From CAVRGQ01 sp963720785 (GTDB lineage: Bacteria; Actinomycetota; Acidimicrobiia; IMCC26256; DASPTH01): a stretch of DNA of 64,000 nucleotides. Location: the NCBI GenBank assembly GCA_963720785.1, contig CAVRGQ010000003.1, positions 62,001 through 126,000 of the forward strand, read 5' to 3'. Position 1 is the first letter of the stretch; each line of letters opens with the position of its first letter. The translations under genes were made by a program, and so were the position numbers. Below are positions 1 to 10,752 of this stretch, piece after piece. The notes below the pieces were generated by a model. The model did no database searches and was not told the DNA's origin. It was given only the letters and a program-made list of their open reading frames with translations.

Positions 1-14
1 GTAGCCTTGGCCCC

Positions 15-500
15 ATGCGGTGTCGCCAGTGCGGCCACCAGAACGAGACCAACGCGAACTTCTGCTCCTCGTGTGGTGCCGCGCTGCCTCACGACGACGA
101 GACCACGATCTCGCTCGCCGAGCTGGCCGAGCGCCTCGAGCTCGACGAAGAGCTCGGCGCCGCCCTCGCCGAGCTCCCCGAGGGCCTCGGGATGGTCGTC
201 GTGCGCCGGGGCCCCAACGCCGGCAGCCGGTACGTCCTCGACCGCGAGGTCACCAGCCTCGGCCGCCACCCCAACTCCGACGTCTTCCTCGACGACATCA
301 CCGTGAGCCGTCGCCACGCCCAGATCCGCCGGGTCACCGACGCCGACGGCCACCCGGGCTACGAGGTCTCCGACGTCGGGTCGCTCAACGGCACCTACGT
401 CGACCACAAGCGCATCGACACCCAACCGCTGCATCACCTCGCCGACGTCCAGATCGGCCGGTACGTGCTCGTGTTCCTCGTGGGAGACGGCAACCATTGA
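15..500 (+). CDS. garA: FHA-domain regulator with zinc ribbon (GarA/OdhI type)
   Basis: 161 aa. In actinobacteria GarA/OdhI is a phospho-switch that binds and restrains 2-oxoglutarate dehydrogenase and glutamate-metabolism enzymes. Visible here: a Cys4 zinc ribbon at the N-terminus (C3, C6, C17, C20), an ETT motif at residues 29-31 matching the phosphothreonine site of GarA/OdhI, then a FHA domain from about residue 60 with GRHPNSD, SRRH and SLNGTYV. The zinc ribbon is additional to the mycobacterial protein as I know it. The stop overlaps the TTG start of the MerR gene. The order FHA, MerR, DUF151, MerR, GcvP matches the Rv1827-Rv1832 region of M. tuberculosis, which supports the assignment. 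Regulation by a Ser/Thr kinase is inferred. Confidence 0.85.
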   Translation: MRCRQCGHQNETNANFCSSCGAALPHDDETTISLAELAERLELDEELGAALAELPEGLGMVVVRRGPNAGSRYVLDREVTSLGRHPNSDVFLDDITVSRRHAQIRRVTDADGHPGYEVSDVGSLNGTYVDHKRIDTQPLHHLADVQIGRYVLVFLVGDGNH

Positions 501-1408
501 GCGAGCAGGCCCATCTCTCGATCGGCGAGGTCCTCGCCGAGCTGCGTGACGAGTTCCCCGACATCACCATCTCCAAGATCCGGTTCCTCGAGAGCCAGGG
601 CCTGGTGAACCCGGAGCGCACGCCGTCGGGCTACCGGAAGTTCTACGACGCCGATCTCGTACGCCTGCGCTGGATCCTCCATCAGCAGAAGGAGCACTTC
701 CTGCCGCTGAAGGTCATCAAGGAGCGGCTCGACCAGCTCCCGCCCGGCGACGAGGCGCTGCTCGACCCCGCGCCCGCCACCGACCTCGACGTGCGCACCG
801 AGATCCCCGTCGACGAGGCCCTCGCCCCCCGGTCCGAGCCCGCGCCCGCACCCGCACCCGCACCCGCTCCCGCACCGACTCCCACGCCGGCACCCGCGCC
901 CGCGCCGACTCCGGCTCCGACCACGACGCGCCGCGCGCCGGTGCGCAAGCGCCCGCCCGCGTTCGCACCGGATCTCCCGCTCGACACCGATGCCGCCGAC
1001 GACATCGTCGCGCCGGCGTCGGGTGACGGCTACACGCGTGACGAACTCGCGAAGGCGGCGGGCCTCGAACCCGCGCAGGTCGGCGAGCTCGAGGACTTCG
1101 GACTCATCGCACCGTCGCGCCAGTCGGCCGCGGGCGACGCCGAGTACGACGACGACGCGCTCGAGGTGGCCAAGGTCGCCGCCGGGTTCTTCGGCCGCGG
1201 CGTCGAGGCCCGGCACCTGCGCACGTACCGCAACCATGCCGAACGCGAGGCGGTGCTGTTCGGCCAGGTGCTCATGCCCTACGTGCGCCAACGCAACCCC
1301 GAGGCCCGCGCCCGGATGCAGGAAGAGCTCGTCGAGCTCGCCGCGCTCGGTCGCCGCCTGCGTACCGTGCTGCTGCGCGAAGCGGTGCGCGACACCCTCG
1401 CCGAGTGA
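497..1408 (+). CDS. ftsR: MerR-family regulator, FtsR-like
   Basis: 303 aa from a TTG start (497) that overlaps the FHA gene stop by 4 bases. The first 75 residues are a MerR winged-helix domain (LSIGEVLAEL, then ISKIRFLESQGL and TPSGYRKF), as in Rv1828/FtsR, which activates ftsZ in corynebacteria. A low-complexity Ala/Pro linker of about 35 residues (coding 838-930) joins it to a second helical domain (residues about 175-300, YTRDELAKAAGL then FFGRGVEARHLRTYR) that resembles the C-terminal ligand or dimer domain of this family. The next gene overlaps by 4 bases (GTGA). FtsR function is inferred from synteny and domain layout. Confidence 0.8.
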   Translation: MSEQAHLSIGEVLAELRDEFPDITISKIRFLESQGLVNPERTPSGYRKFYDADLVRLRWILHQQKEHFLPLKVIKERLDQLPPGDEALLDPAPATDLDVRTEIPVDEALAPRSEPAPAPAPAPAPAPTPTPAPAPAPTPAPTTTRRAPVRKRPPAFAPDLPLDTDAADDIVAPASGDGYTRDELAKAAGLEPAQVGELEDFGLIAPSRQSAAGDAEYDDDALEVAKVAAGFFGRGVEARHLRTYRNHAEREAVLFGQVLMPYVRQRNPEARARMQEELVELAALGRRLRTVLLREAVRDTLAE

Positions 1409-2008
1409 CCGGAGGGCCGCAGGCGCCCGAGATCCTGCTCGACGAGCAGGCGATCGCGGTCACCGTGGAACGCCTCGCCAACGAGATCGCGCGGGACCAT
1501 GCCGATGGCGTGGTGCTCGTCGGCATCCTCGAGGGCGCGCTGCTCCTGCTCGCCGACCTCGCCCGCGCGCTCGCACGCGTCGCGCCCGGCCTCGACGTCA
1601 CCGTCGACGTCGTCGCGATCCTCGCGCTACGCGCCGGACTCCGGTCGGGTGCGACTGCTGCTCGACGTCGGCGTGCAGCTCGACGGTCGCGACGTCGTGC
1701 TCGTCGAGGACCTCGTCGACACCGGCCTCAGCCTCGGCTACCTGCTCGGACACCTGCGTGCCCGCGGCCCGCGCACGCTCGACGTGTGCGCGCTGCTCGA
1801 TCGGCCGGCGCGGCGGATCCTGCCTCTCGACGTGCGGTACGTCGGCCACGAGATCCCCGACGTCTACGTGCTGGGCTACGGGCTGCACCACCACGACCGG
1901 TACCGCAACCTGCCGTGCGTCGTCGTCGCCGACCGCGCGCTCGTGCTCGCCGATCCCGACGTCTACGTGCCCGTGCTCTACGGCGACCCGACGACCGAAG
2001 GCCCCTGA
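1405..2008 (+). CDS. hpt: Hypoxanthine phosphoribosyltransferase (frameshifted)
   Basis: Purine salvage enzyme: hypoxanthine or guanine plus PRPP gives IMP or GMP. The GTG start overlaps the MerR stop. The first part (to about 1620) reads VVLVGILEGALLLLADLARAL, the pyrophosphate-binding loop; after a +1 shift near 1620 the reading continues with YAPDSGRVRLLLD, the PRPP-binding motif VVLVEDLVDTG, and the family C-terminus (VGHEIPDVYVLGYGL, YRNLP). Removing one C near 1620 restores about 200 codons. The Lys usual in the first loop is Glu here. Its position between the FHA/MerR pair and the DUF151 gene is an insertion relative to mycobacteria. The break is probably an assembly error, because both halves are conserved. 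Confidence 0.8.
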
Positions 2009-2092
2009 GTGCCTCCGAGTGCCTCCGGGTGCCCCTGAGAACCCGGGAGGGGCCGGTGCTACGGTGAGGGTCCGTCGACGTGGAGGACGCCT

Positions 2093-2581
2093 GTGATCCC
2101 GATGTCCCTCGTCGGAGTCCGAGTCGAGGTTCCGACGAACCAACCGATCGTGCTCCTGCGGGAGAACGAGGGGTCCCGGTACCTGCCGATCTTCATCGGC
2201 CAGCCGGAGGCCACCGCCATCGTCTACGCGCTCCAGGGCATGGAGACGCCCCGGCCGATGACCCACGACCTGTTCAAGACGGTGCTCGACGACCTCGGCA
2301 CCAAGCTCGAGCAGGTGATCATCACCGAGCTCCACGACGGCACCTTCTTCGCGGAGATCCAGTTCGCCCGCGAGGGTGGCAGCTACCGGATCTCGTCCCG
2401 CCCGTCCGACGCCATCGCGCTCGCCGTCCGCTACCCGGATGCCGTGCCGATCTTCGCGGAGGAGGCGGTGCTCGAGGAGGCCGGCGTGCTCTTCGAGGCC
2501 GAGGAGGACGAGGAGCAGATCGAGGAGTTCCGGGAATTCCTCGACCAGGTGCGCCCGGAAGACTTCGCCAGCCCCGAATAG
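2093..2581 (+). CDS. Bifunctional nuclease family protein (DUF151)
   Basis: 162 aa from GTG 2093; ATG 2102 is an alternative start. The whole protein matches the DUF151 family, described as having DNase/RNase activity in plants and kept next to MerR regulators in actinobacteria (Rv1829 position). Visible family features: LRENEGSRYLPIFIGQPEA near residue 20, TRPMTHDLF-like segment (ETPRPMTHDLF), and the SRPSDAIALAVR motif near residue 100. The C-terminus is acidic (EAEEDEEQIEEF). Its substrate in bacteria is not established. Spacing to the upstream hpt is 84 bp. Confidence 0.85.
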   Translation: MIPMSLVGVRVEVPTNQPIVLLRENEGSRYLPIFIGQPEATAIVYALQGMETPRPMTHDLFKTVLDDLGTKLEQVIITELHDGTFFAEIQFAREGGSYRISSRPSDAIALAVRYPDAVPIFAEEAVLEEAGVLFEAEEDEEQIEEFREFLDQVRPEDFASPE

Positions 2582-2745
2582 GCCGCCGACGACCCTGAAC
2601 GGGGGCCGGGTGTGGCGTCCGTCGCCCGATCGTTGACTCCGCGCGTGGGCCGGGGTAGCCTCACATCCCCGTAGTTACGGCCCTGTGCTTCACCCTCGAC
2701 CCGAGGTTGACCCGGGATCACGCTCGACTTCACGCTCCACTCCGA

Positions 2746-2789
2746 CTCCCACGCTCGACACTCCCACGCTCGACACTCCCACGCTCGAC
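2746..2789 (+). repeat. Three tandem copies of a 15-bp unit
   Basis: CTCCCACGCTCGACA is repeated at 2746-2760 and 2761-2775, with a third copy lacking the last base (2776-2789). It lies in the 230-bp gap between the DUF151 gene and the second MerR gene, 22 bp before that start. A related CACGCTCGACTTCACGCTCC lies just upstream. It could bind the MerR protein or be a slippage array; nothing in the sequence decides. Confidence 0.8.
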
Positions 2790-2811
2790 CCGAAGCGCGA
2801 CCTGAGGTGCG

Positions 2812-3387
2812 ATGAGCCCCACCCGCAAGCCCTCGAAGCCCGCCGCCGACCAGCCGATGCTCGACGGGCTGGAGCCCCGGCCCCAGGAGCTCGGGTTCCG
2901 AGGCCCCGCGGTGTGCAAGATCGTCGGGATCTCCTACCGCCAGCTCGACTACTGGGCCCGCACCGATCTCGTCCGGCCGTCGATCGCCGACGCCCGGGGG
3001 AGCGGCACCCAGCGCACCTACAGCTACCGCGACCTCGTGCGGCTGAAGGTGGTCAAGAGCCTCCTCGACGCCGGCGTGAAGCTGCAGACGGCCCGCTCTG
3101 CGATCGAGTACCTCAAGGAAGACCTCGGCGACGACTGGGCGAGCGCCAGCCTCGTGCTCAACGGCACCACCTCGGTGCTCGCCCGCACCGGCGACGACCT
3201 CGTCGATCTCGTGCGCCGCGGCCAGGGTGTGCTCAACATCGTGCCGCTCGGTCACGTCGTCGACGAGCTCGACATCCGCATCGTCGAGATGCACCCCGAC
3301 CTGCGCCGCGAGCCCGCGGCAGGCATCAAGGGCACCAGCGTGCGCCCCGACGCGGGGGAGTCACCCCGCCTCGTCGCCGGGAGCTGA
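2812..3387 (+). CDS. MerR-family transcriptional regulator (Rv1830-like)
   Basis: 191 aa from ATG. Second MerR protein of the cluster, in the position of Rv1830. The DNA-binding domain spans about residues 25-105: GPAVCKIVGISYRQLDYWARTDLV, the wing TYSYRDLVRLKVVKSLL, and LQTARSAIEYL. The C-terminal part (to residue 165) carries GTTSVLARTGD and GQGVLNIVPLG. Typical family length. A triple 15-bp repeat just upstream may be its operator (inference). The downstream endonuclease-like gene begins at or just after the stop. Confidence 0.85.
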   Translation: MSPTRKPSKPAADQPMLDGLEPRPQELGFRGPAVCKIVGISYRQLDYWARTDLVRPSIADARGSGTQRTYSYRDLVRLKVVKSLLDAGVKLQTARSAIEYLKEDLGDDWASASLVLNGTTSVLARTGDDLVDLVRRGQGVLNIVPLGHVVDELDIRIVEMHPDLRREPAAGIKGTSVRPDAGESPRLVAGS

Positions 3388-3416
3388 CCATTCCGGCGCA
3401 GCTGCCCCACGAGCTC

Positions 3417-3851
3417 GTGCGCTTCGCGCACAACTCGGAGCGGCAGTTCGCGAAGCTCCTCGACTTCTACGCCATCGCCTGGGAGTACGAGCCGCGCACG
3501 TTCGTGCTCGAGCGCGACGGCGAGGGCAACCCGCAGCAGGCGTTCAGCCCCGACTTCTACCTGCCGGCCTACGACGTCTTCATCGAGATCACCACCCTCA
3601 ACCAGAAGCTGGTCACGAAGAAGAACCGCAAGGCGCGGCGGGTCCAGGAGCTCTACGGCGTCACCGTCAAGGTGCTCTACCAGCGCGACTACCTGCAGCT
3701 GCTCGTGAAGTACGGCCTCGAGCCACCGTCGCAGCTCGCTCCCGAGCTGCGCCCGCCGGGTTCGGGCCCGGGTTCGTCGGTGTCGCTGCGGGTCGGCAAG
3801 GGTGCGGGAGGACCCACCGACAGCCCTTCGAACGCCGCGGAGACCGCATGA
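3417..3851 (+). CDS. Small endonuclease-fold-like protein (DUF559-like)
   Basis: About 144 aa from GTG 3417; a CTG at 3384 overlapping the MerR stop would add 11 residues that also look coding. Motifs suggest a PD-(D/E)XK-type fold: RFAHNSERQFAKLLDFY, then WEYEPRTF, SPDFYLPAYDVFIEI (acidic Asp and Glu spaced as in the nuclease core), a Lys-rich KLVTKKNRKARR, and YGVTVKVLYQRDY. The last 35 residues are low complexity. No function is known to me; nuclease activity is inference from motif spacing. The ATG of gcvT overlaps its stop (ATGA), so it belongs to the glycine-cleavage operon. Confidence 0.65.
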   Translation: MRFAHNSERQFAKLLDFYAIAWEYEPRTFVLERDGEGNPQQAFSPDFYLPAYDVFIEITTLNQKLVTKKNRKARRVQELYGVTVKVLYQRDYLQLLVKYGLEPPSQLAPELRPPGSGPGSSVSLRVGKGAGGPTDSPSNAAETA

Positions 3852-4987
3852 GCGAGACCAACGAGTCGAGCGACCGAGCAGACTCGGTCGGCCTGCGTCA
3901 CAGCCCGCTCGACGCCGAGCACCGCGCCCTCGGGGCGCGCATGGTGCCCTTCGGGGGCTGGGAGATGCCGATCCAGTACGCCGGCGTGCTCGAGGAGCAC
4001 CGGGCCTGCCGCGAGCGCGCGGTGGTGTTCGACGTGTCGCACCTCGGTTCCGTGCGCGTCCACGGCGCCGGCGCCTTCGCCACGTTGCAGTGGGCCTTCA
4101 CCAACGACCTCGACCGCATCCGGCCGGGGAAGGCGCAGTACACGCATCTCCTCGACGAGGACGACGCGCACGTCGTCGACGACATCATCGTGTGGTGGCT
4201 CGAGCCCGGTCAGTTCATGGTGATGCCGAACGCCTCCAACACCGCACCGCTGCTCGACGCGATCGGCGAGGCCGCGGTGTTCCACGGTGGCGGCGAGTGC
4301 GAGATCGCCGACGTCACCGCCGAGCGGGTGGTGCTCGCGGTGCAGGGCCCGCAGGCGCGCGACCGGCTGGCGGCGATCGACCCGAAGTGGGCCGCGGTGG
4401 AGCGCTTCGGCGTCGCGCCCGCGACGTTCGCGGGGGAGCGCGGCTGGATCGCGGGCACCGGCTATACCGGCGAGGACGGCGTGGAGCTCGAGGTCCCGCT
4501 CGCAGCCGCGGCCACGGTGTGGCGCCAACTGCTCGAAGCGGGGATCGTGCCGGCCGGCCTGGGCGCCCGCGACACGCTGCGGCTCGAGGCGGGTCTGCCC
4601 CTCCACGGCCACGAGCTGGGGGAGGGGATCACCCCGTTGCAGGCCGGCCTCGGTTGGGTGGTGCGCTTCGACAAGGGCGAATTCCGCGGGAGCGCCGTAC
4701 TCGCCGCCGAGCGCGACGGCGGCGTGGCCCGGCGCCTGCGCGGCCTGGCGGTCGACGGCCGCCAGGTGCCCCGTGAGGGCTACGCGGTGCACGCCCCCGG
4801 TGGGGTGGTGGCGGGCGCGCCGCCGATCGGCACCGTCACCAGCGGCAACTTCTCGCCGGTGCTGGGGCACTCGATCGCACTGGCGTTCCTCCCCCCCGAA
4901 ACTGCCGAGGGCAGTGTCGTCGAGATCGACGTGCGGGGCCGCCCGGTGGCCGCCACCGTCACGGGATTGCCGTTCGTCCGCCGGTAG
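3848..4987 (+). CDS. gcvT: Glycine cleavage system T protein (aminomethyltransferase)
   Basis: 379 aa. Transfers the methylene group from aminomethyl-lipoyl H protein to tetrahydrofolate and releases ammonia. Family motifs: RMVPFGGWEMPIQY, VFDVSHLGSVRV, the folate-binding region QYTHLLDEDDAHVVDDIIVW, GYTGEDGVELEV, GARDTLRLEAGLPL, and the C-terminal barrel (TSGNFSPVLGHSIALAFL). ATG overlaps the previous stop. gcvP begins 46 bp downstream, but no gcvH is in the window, so the lipoyl carrier must be elsewhere. Confidence 0.93.
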   Translation: MSETNESSDRADSVGLRHSPLDAEHRALGARMVPFGGWEMPIQYAGVLEEHRACRERAVVFDVSHLGSVRVHGAGAFATLQWAFTNDLDRIRPGKAQYTHLLDEDDAHVVDDIIVWWLEPGQFMVMPNASNTAPLLDAIGEAAVFHGGGECEIADVTAERVVLAVQGPQARDRLAAIDPKWAAVERFGVAPATFAGERGWIAGTGYTGEDGVELEVPLAAAATVWRQLLEAGIVPAGLGARDTLRLEAGLPLHGHELGEGITPLQAGLGWVVRFDKGEFRGSAVLAAERDGGVARRLRGLAVDGRQVPREGYAVHAPGGVVAGAPPIGTVTSGNFSPVLGHSIALAFLPPETAEGSVVEIDVRGRPVAATVTGLPFVRR

Positions 4988-5033
4988 CCTCGGCTCCCAG
5001 GGGAGCACGCGTCACCGAGCGGAGCGGAGCGGA

Positions 5034-7825
<2,792 letters not shown>

Positions 7826-7844
7826 CCAGCAGGACGGAGGACCG

Positions 7845-8741
7845 ATGGCGCGACCCCAACCGGGCATCTTCGCCCAGGGCACCCGATCGCACTACCACCT
7901 CGAGTTCGACCTGCGCCCCGACGCGACCGACGACGCCATCGGCACCGCGCTCGGCGCGTTGCGTGAACCGTCGGTCACCGCGGGCGGCTCGAACATCGTC
8001 GTCGGCTTCGGCCCCGACCTCTGGCGTCGGTTGCGTCCCGACGACGCCCCCGCGACGCTCGGCCCGTTCACCGAGATCGTCGGCGCCGACAAGCGGGCCC
8101 CGGCAACCCAGCACGACCTCTGGGTGTGGACCCACGGCACCGGTGAGGACGTCGAGCTCGACGTCGCCCGGGCGGTCACGTTCGCGCTCTCGCCCGTCGC
8201 GGAGCTCGCGGCCGAGCAGCCGTGCTTCGTGTACAAGGACAGTCGCGACCTCAGCGGGTTCATCGACGGCACCGAGAACCCGCCGGTCGAGGAGGCGCTC
8301 GACGTTGCGCTCGTGCCCGACGGCGAGGCGGGGGAGGGCGGCGCGTTCGTGATCGCCCAGCGCTGGGTGCACGACCTCGGCGTGTTCCACTCGTGGAGCC
8401 AGGACACGCAGGAGGCGGCGATCGGCCGCACCAAGCTCGACAGCGTCGAGCTCGACGACAAGCCGGACACCGCGCACATCTCCCGCGTGGTGATCGAGGA
8501 GGACGGCGAGGAGCTCGAGATCTACCGTCGCTCCACGCCCTACGGACGCGTCGGCGAACTCGGCCTGTACTTCGTGGCCTTCAGCGCGGACCGCAGCCGC
8601 TTCGACAAGATGATGGCGCGCATGTTCGGCCTCGTCGACGGCCAGCACGACCGCCTGCTCGACTTCACCCGGCCGGTCAGCGGTTCCTACTACTTCGCGC
8701 CGTCACTCGACGCGCTCGAGGGCCTCCTGCCCGGCGACTGA
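7845..8741 (+). CDS. Dyp-type heme peroxidase
   Basis: 298 aa from ATG with a good GGAGG site. Dye-decolorising peroxidases use heme and H2O2; the family motif GFIDG is present at residues 138-142 with the catalytic Asp (141), and DGTENP follows. Later motifs include AQRWVHDL, GRTKLDSVEL and HISRVVI, and the C-terminal DRLLDFTRPVSGSYYFAPS. Some Dyp proteins are encapsulin cargo; no encapsulin gene or cargo-loading tail is obvious here. The gene follows gcvP by 19 bp; a functional link to glycine cleavage is not evident. Confidence 0.92.
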   Translation: MARPQPGIFAQGTRSHYHLEFDLRPDATDDAIGTALGALREPSVTAGGSNIVVGFGPDLWRRLRPDDAPATLGPFTEIVGADKRAPATQHDLWVWTHGTGEDVELDVARAVTFALSPVAELAAEQPCFVYKDSRDLSGFIDGTENPPVEEALDVALVPDGEAGEGGAFVIAQRWVHDLGVFHSWSQDTQEAAIGRTKLDSVELDDKPDTAHISRVVIEEDGEELEIYRRSTPYGRVGELGLYFVAFSADRSRFDKMMARMFGLVDGQHDRLLDFTRPVSGSYYFAPSLDALEGLLPGD

Positions 8742-8775
8742 CCTCGCCCCATCAGCAGTTGCACAAGGAGCACAC

Positions 8776-9697
8776 GTGAGTATCCCCATCGGTGTCGGCG
8801 TCGGCGACGCGTTCGGCCAGGGCGGCGACGTCCCCGCGTTCACGGCCACGGTCGCGCGCATGCGCGAGCTGGGCTTCCCCGCGGTGTGGACCGCGCAGAT
8901 CTTCGGCCTCGACGCGCTCACCGCCCTCGCGGTCGCGGGCGCGCAGGTGCCCGACATCCGGCTCGGCATCGGCGTGGTGCCCACCTACCCACGCCACCCG
9001 ATCGCGCTCGCCATCCAGGCGCTCACCGTCCAGTCCGCCACCGGGGGTCGCCTCGACCTCGGCATCGGCCTCAGCCACCAGATGGTGATCGAGGGGATGT
9101 ACGGCTACTCCTACGAGAAGCCCGCCCGCCACATGCGCGAGTACCTCAGCGCGCTGCAGCCGCTCCTCCACGGTGAGGGCGTCAACGTCGAGGGTGAGAC
9201 GCTCACCGCGCGCGGTGGGATCAACGTGCCGGGTGCGGAAGCGCCGCCGGTGCTGGTGGCCGCGCTCGGCGCGCTCGATGCTGAAGCTCACTGCCGAGCT
9301 CGCCGACGGCACCATCACGTGGATGACCGGCGTGAAGACCATCGGCGACCACATCGCGCCCACGATCACCGCGGCCGCCGAAGCCGCGGGCAAGCCGGCG
9401 CCGCGCGTCGTGGTGGGGCTGCCGTTCTGTGTCACCGACGACGTCGACGGCGCGCGTGGGCGTGCCGCGGAGACGTTCGCGGTGTACGGGATGCTGCCCA
9501 GCTACCGCGCGATGCTCGACCGCGAGGGGATCGAGGGCCCGCCCGACCTCGCGGTGTGCGGCGACGAGTCGGTGATCGCCGCGGCCATCGCCGCGGTCGA
9601 GGACGCCGGCGGCACCGAGGTCACCGCGGTGCCCTTCGGCACCCCCGAGGAGTACGAACGCACCGTCCAGGTGCTCGCCTCCCTCGCCCGCGACTGA
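8776..9697 (+). CDS. LLM-class F420/flavin-dependent oxidoreductase (frameshifted)
   Basis: Luciferase-like TIM-barrel oxidoreductase, about 306 aa when repaired. GTG start 9 bases after AAGGAG. The N-terminal part reads IPIGVGVGDAF, MRELGFPAVWTAQIFGLDAL, LGIGVVPTYPRHP, GRLDLGIGLSHQ, all typical of F420-dependent members. Near 9280 one extra base shifts the frame; reading continues MLKLTAELADGTITWMTG, the family's C-terminal signature, to the TGA at 9695-9697. The cofactor is inferred to be F420 because fbiC lies in this window and the motif pattern fits. Confidence 0.85.
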
Positions 9698-9703
9698 GCG
9701 CAC

Positions 9704-9738
9704 TTCCATCCGCTGTAGCAGACTGCTACAGTCGATCC
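9704..9738 (+). promoter_or_regulatory. Candidate promoter and palindromic operator of the toxin-antitoxin pair
   Basis: A perfect palindrome CTGTAGCAG-A-CTGCTACAG (9713-9731) lies 7 bases before the antitoxin ATG. A -10-like TACAGT (9727-9732) sits 17 bases after TTCCAT (9704-9709), which would place the transcript start at or next to the ATG, giving a leaderless mRNA. Type II antitoxins usually repress their own promoter by binding such a palindrome; that role is inferred. Confidence 0.6.
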
Positions 9739-10137
9739 ATGGCGGCGACGCACCCCACGAGGGTCGCAGCGGACATCGCCGAGTCGGCGGCACGGGTGGG
9801 CCGGCTCGAGTCTCGTTCGGCGGCCCAGCAGATCGACCACTGGGCGCGCCTCGGGCGCAACATCTCCATGCACCAGACGGCGGCCCGCCGCCGGGTGGAA
9901 GCGGCGCTCGCCGGTGAGCTCGCGCTCACCGAACTGACGGCGGAGGAGCGCCTCGTGGTGCACGCCGAGCTGGACGTTGCCGTGGCCGAGGCCGCGCAGT
10001 CCACCTCGTTCGGCGACGTGCTGGCGGGGGAGGGGATCACCACGGTCGCCCTCGACGACGACGGCAACCTCGTCGGCTACCTCCCCGACGGCTCCGTCAG
10101 CGCGATCGCACCGGCCACTCCGTCCCCCGGGGCGTGA
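9739..10137 (+). CDS. ParD-like antitoxin
   Basis: 132 aa from ATG. Resembles the ParD_like antitoxin family: an N-terminal segment THPTRVAADIAESAARVGRLESRSAAQQIDHWARLG is a ribbon-helix-helix-like region, followed by an Ala/Glu-rich helix and a C-terminal strand repeat (TTVALDDDGNLVGYLPDGS). Located immediately upstream of, and overlapping by 4 bases (GTGA), a zeta-like P-loop kinase gene. The palindrome and promoter just upstream fit autoregulation. Function inferred from family likeness and pairing. Confidence 0.7.
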   Translation: MAATHPTRVAADIAESAARVGRLESRSAAQQIDHWARLGRNISMHQTAARRRVEAALAGELALTELTAEERLVVHAELDVAVAEAAQSTSFGDVLAGEGITTVALDDDGNLVGYLPDGSVSAIAPATPSPGA

Positions 10138-10720
10138 GCCGGCTCGACCTGGTCGTCGGCCCCAACGGCGCCGGCAAGTCCACGTTCATCCGCCTCGTCG
10201 TCCAGCCACGGTGGCCGGCGGCTCACCTCGTGAACGCCGACGAGATCGCGGCGCGGAACTGGCCCGACGACCCCGCCGCCCACGCGTACGACGCGTCGGC
10301 GCTGGCCGCCCGGACCCGTGAGCACCTCGTCGCGTTGCGCCAGCCGTTCGTGGCGGAGACGGTGTGCTCGCACCAGTCGAAGCTTGACCTCGTGCGCGCA
10401 GCCAAGGGCAGCGGCTACTACGTCGCGCTCCACGCGGTGATGGTGCCGGTCGAGCTCTCGGTCGCGCGCGTCCGGCGCGCGTGGCGGCGGGCGGCCACGA
10501 CGTGCCCGAGGTGAAGATCCGGGAACGCCACGCCCGCCTGTGGCACGTCGTCGCCGACGCGATCCTGCTCAGCGACGTCGCCACCTGTTGGGACAACTCC
10601 CGTCGTGACGGACCCGACGAGGTCGCCGCGTTCTACGACGGCGTGCCGGTGTACGCACCGCACTGGCCGAAGTGGTCATCCGGGGTGCTCACCGGCCGGT
10701 GGCCGTCGATCTCCCCCTGA
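10134..10720 (+). CDS. Zeta-toxin-like P-loop kinase (frameshifted)
   Basis: About 195 aa when repaired. Zeta toxins phosphorylate UDP-N-acetylglucosamine and block cell-wall synthesis. P-loop VVGPNGAGKSTF at residues 7-18; VNADEIAAR follows as the usual zeta second motif, and ETVCSHQSKLDLVRAAKGSGY matches the third. A missing base near 10475 shifts the frame; the rest (VAAGGHDVPEVKIRERHARLW, then DNSRRDGP) is the standard zeta C-terminal region and ends at 10720. GTG overlaps the antitoxin stop. Whether it is toxic is untested; many chromosomal homologues act on other small molecules. Confidence 0.75.
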
Positions 10721-10752
10721 GCGTTCGGCGGGCCCCTGAGCGTTCAGCGGGC
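10714..10752. repeat. Tandem 20-bp duplication spanning convergent gene ends
   Basis: CCCCTGAGCGTTCGGCGGGC at 10714-10733 is repeated with one mismatch at 10733-10752. The first copy carries the stop of the zeta-like gene (+ strand), the second carries the stop of the SRPBCC gene (- strand). No hairpin terminator is obvious. Confidence 0.75.

Noticed and set aside
1600..1640. Programmed frameshifting as the cause of the hpt and other breaks
   Set aside because: Breaks occur in many unrelated genes without shared slippery sequences or downstream structures; errors or mutations are simpler.
2746..2789. CRISPR-like repeat array
   Set aside because: Three contiguous 15-bp copies without spacers and no cas genes.
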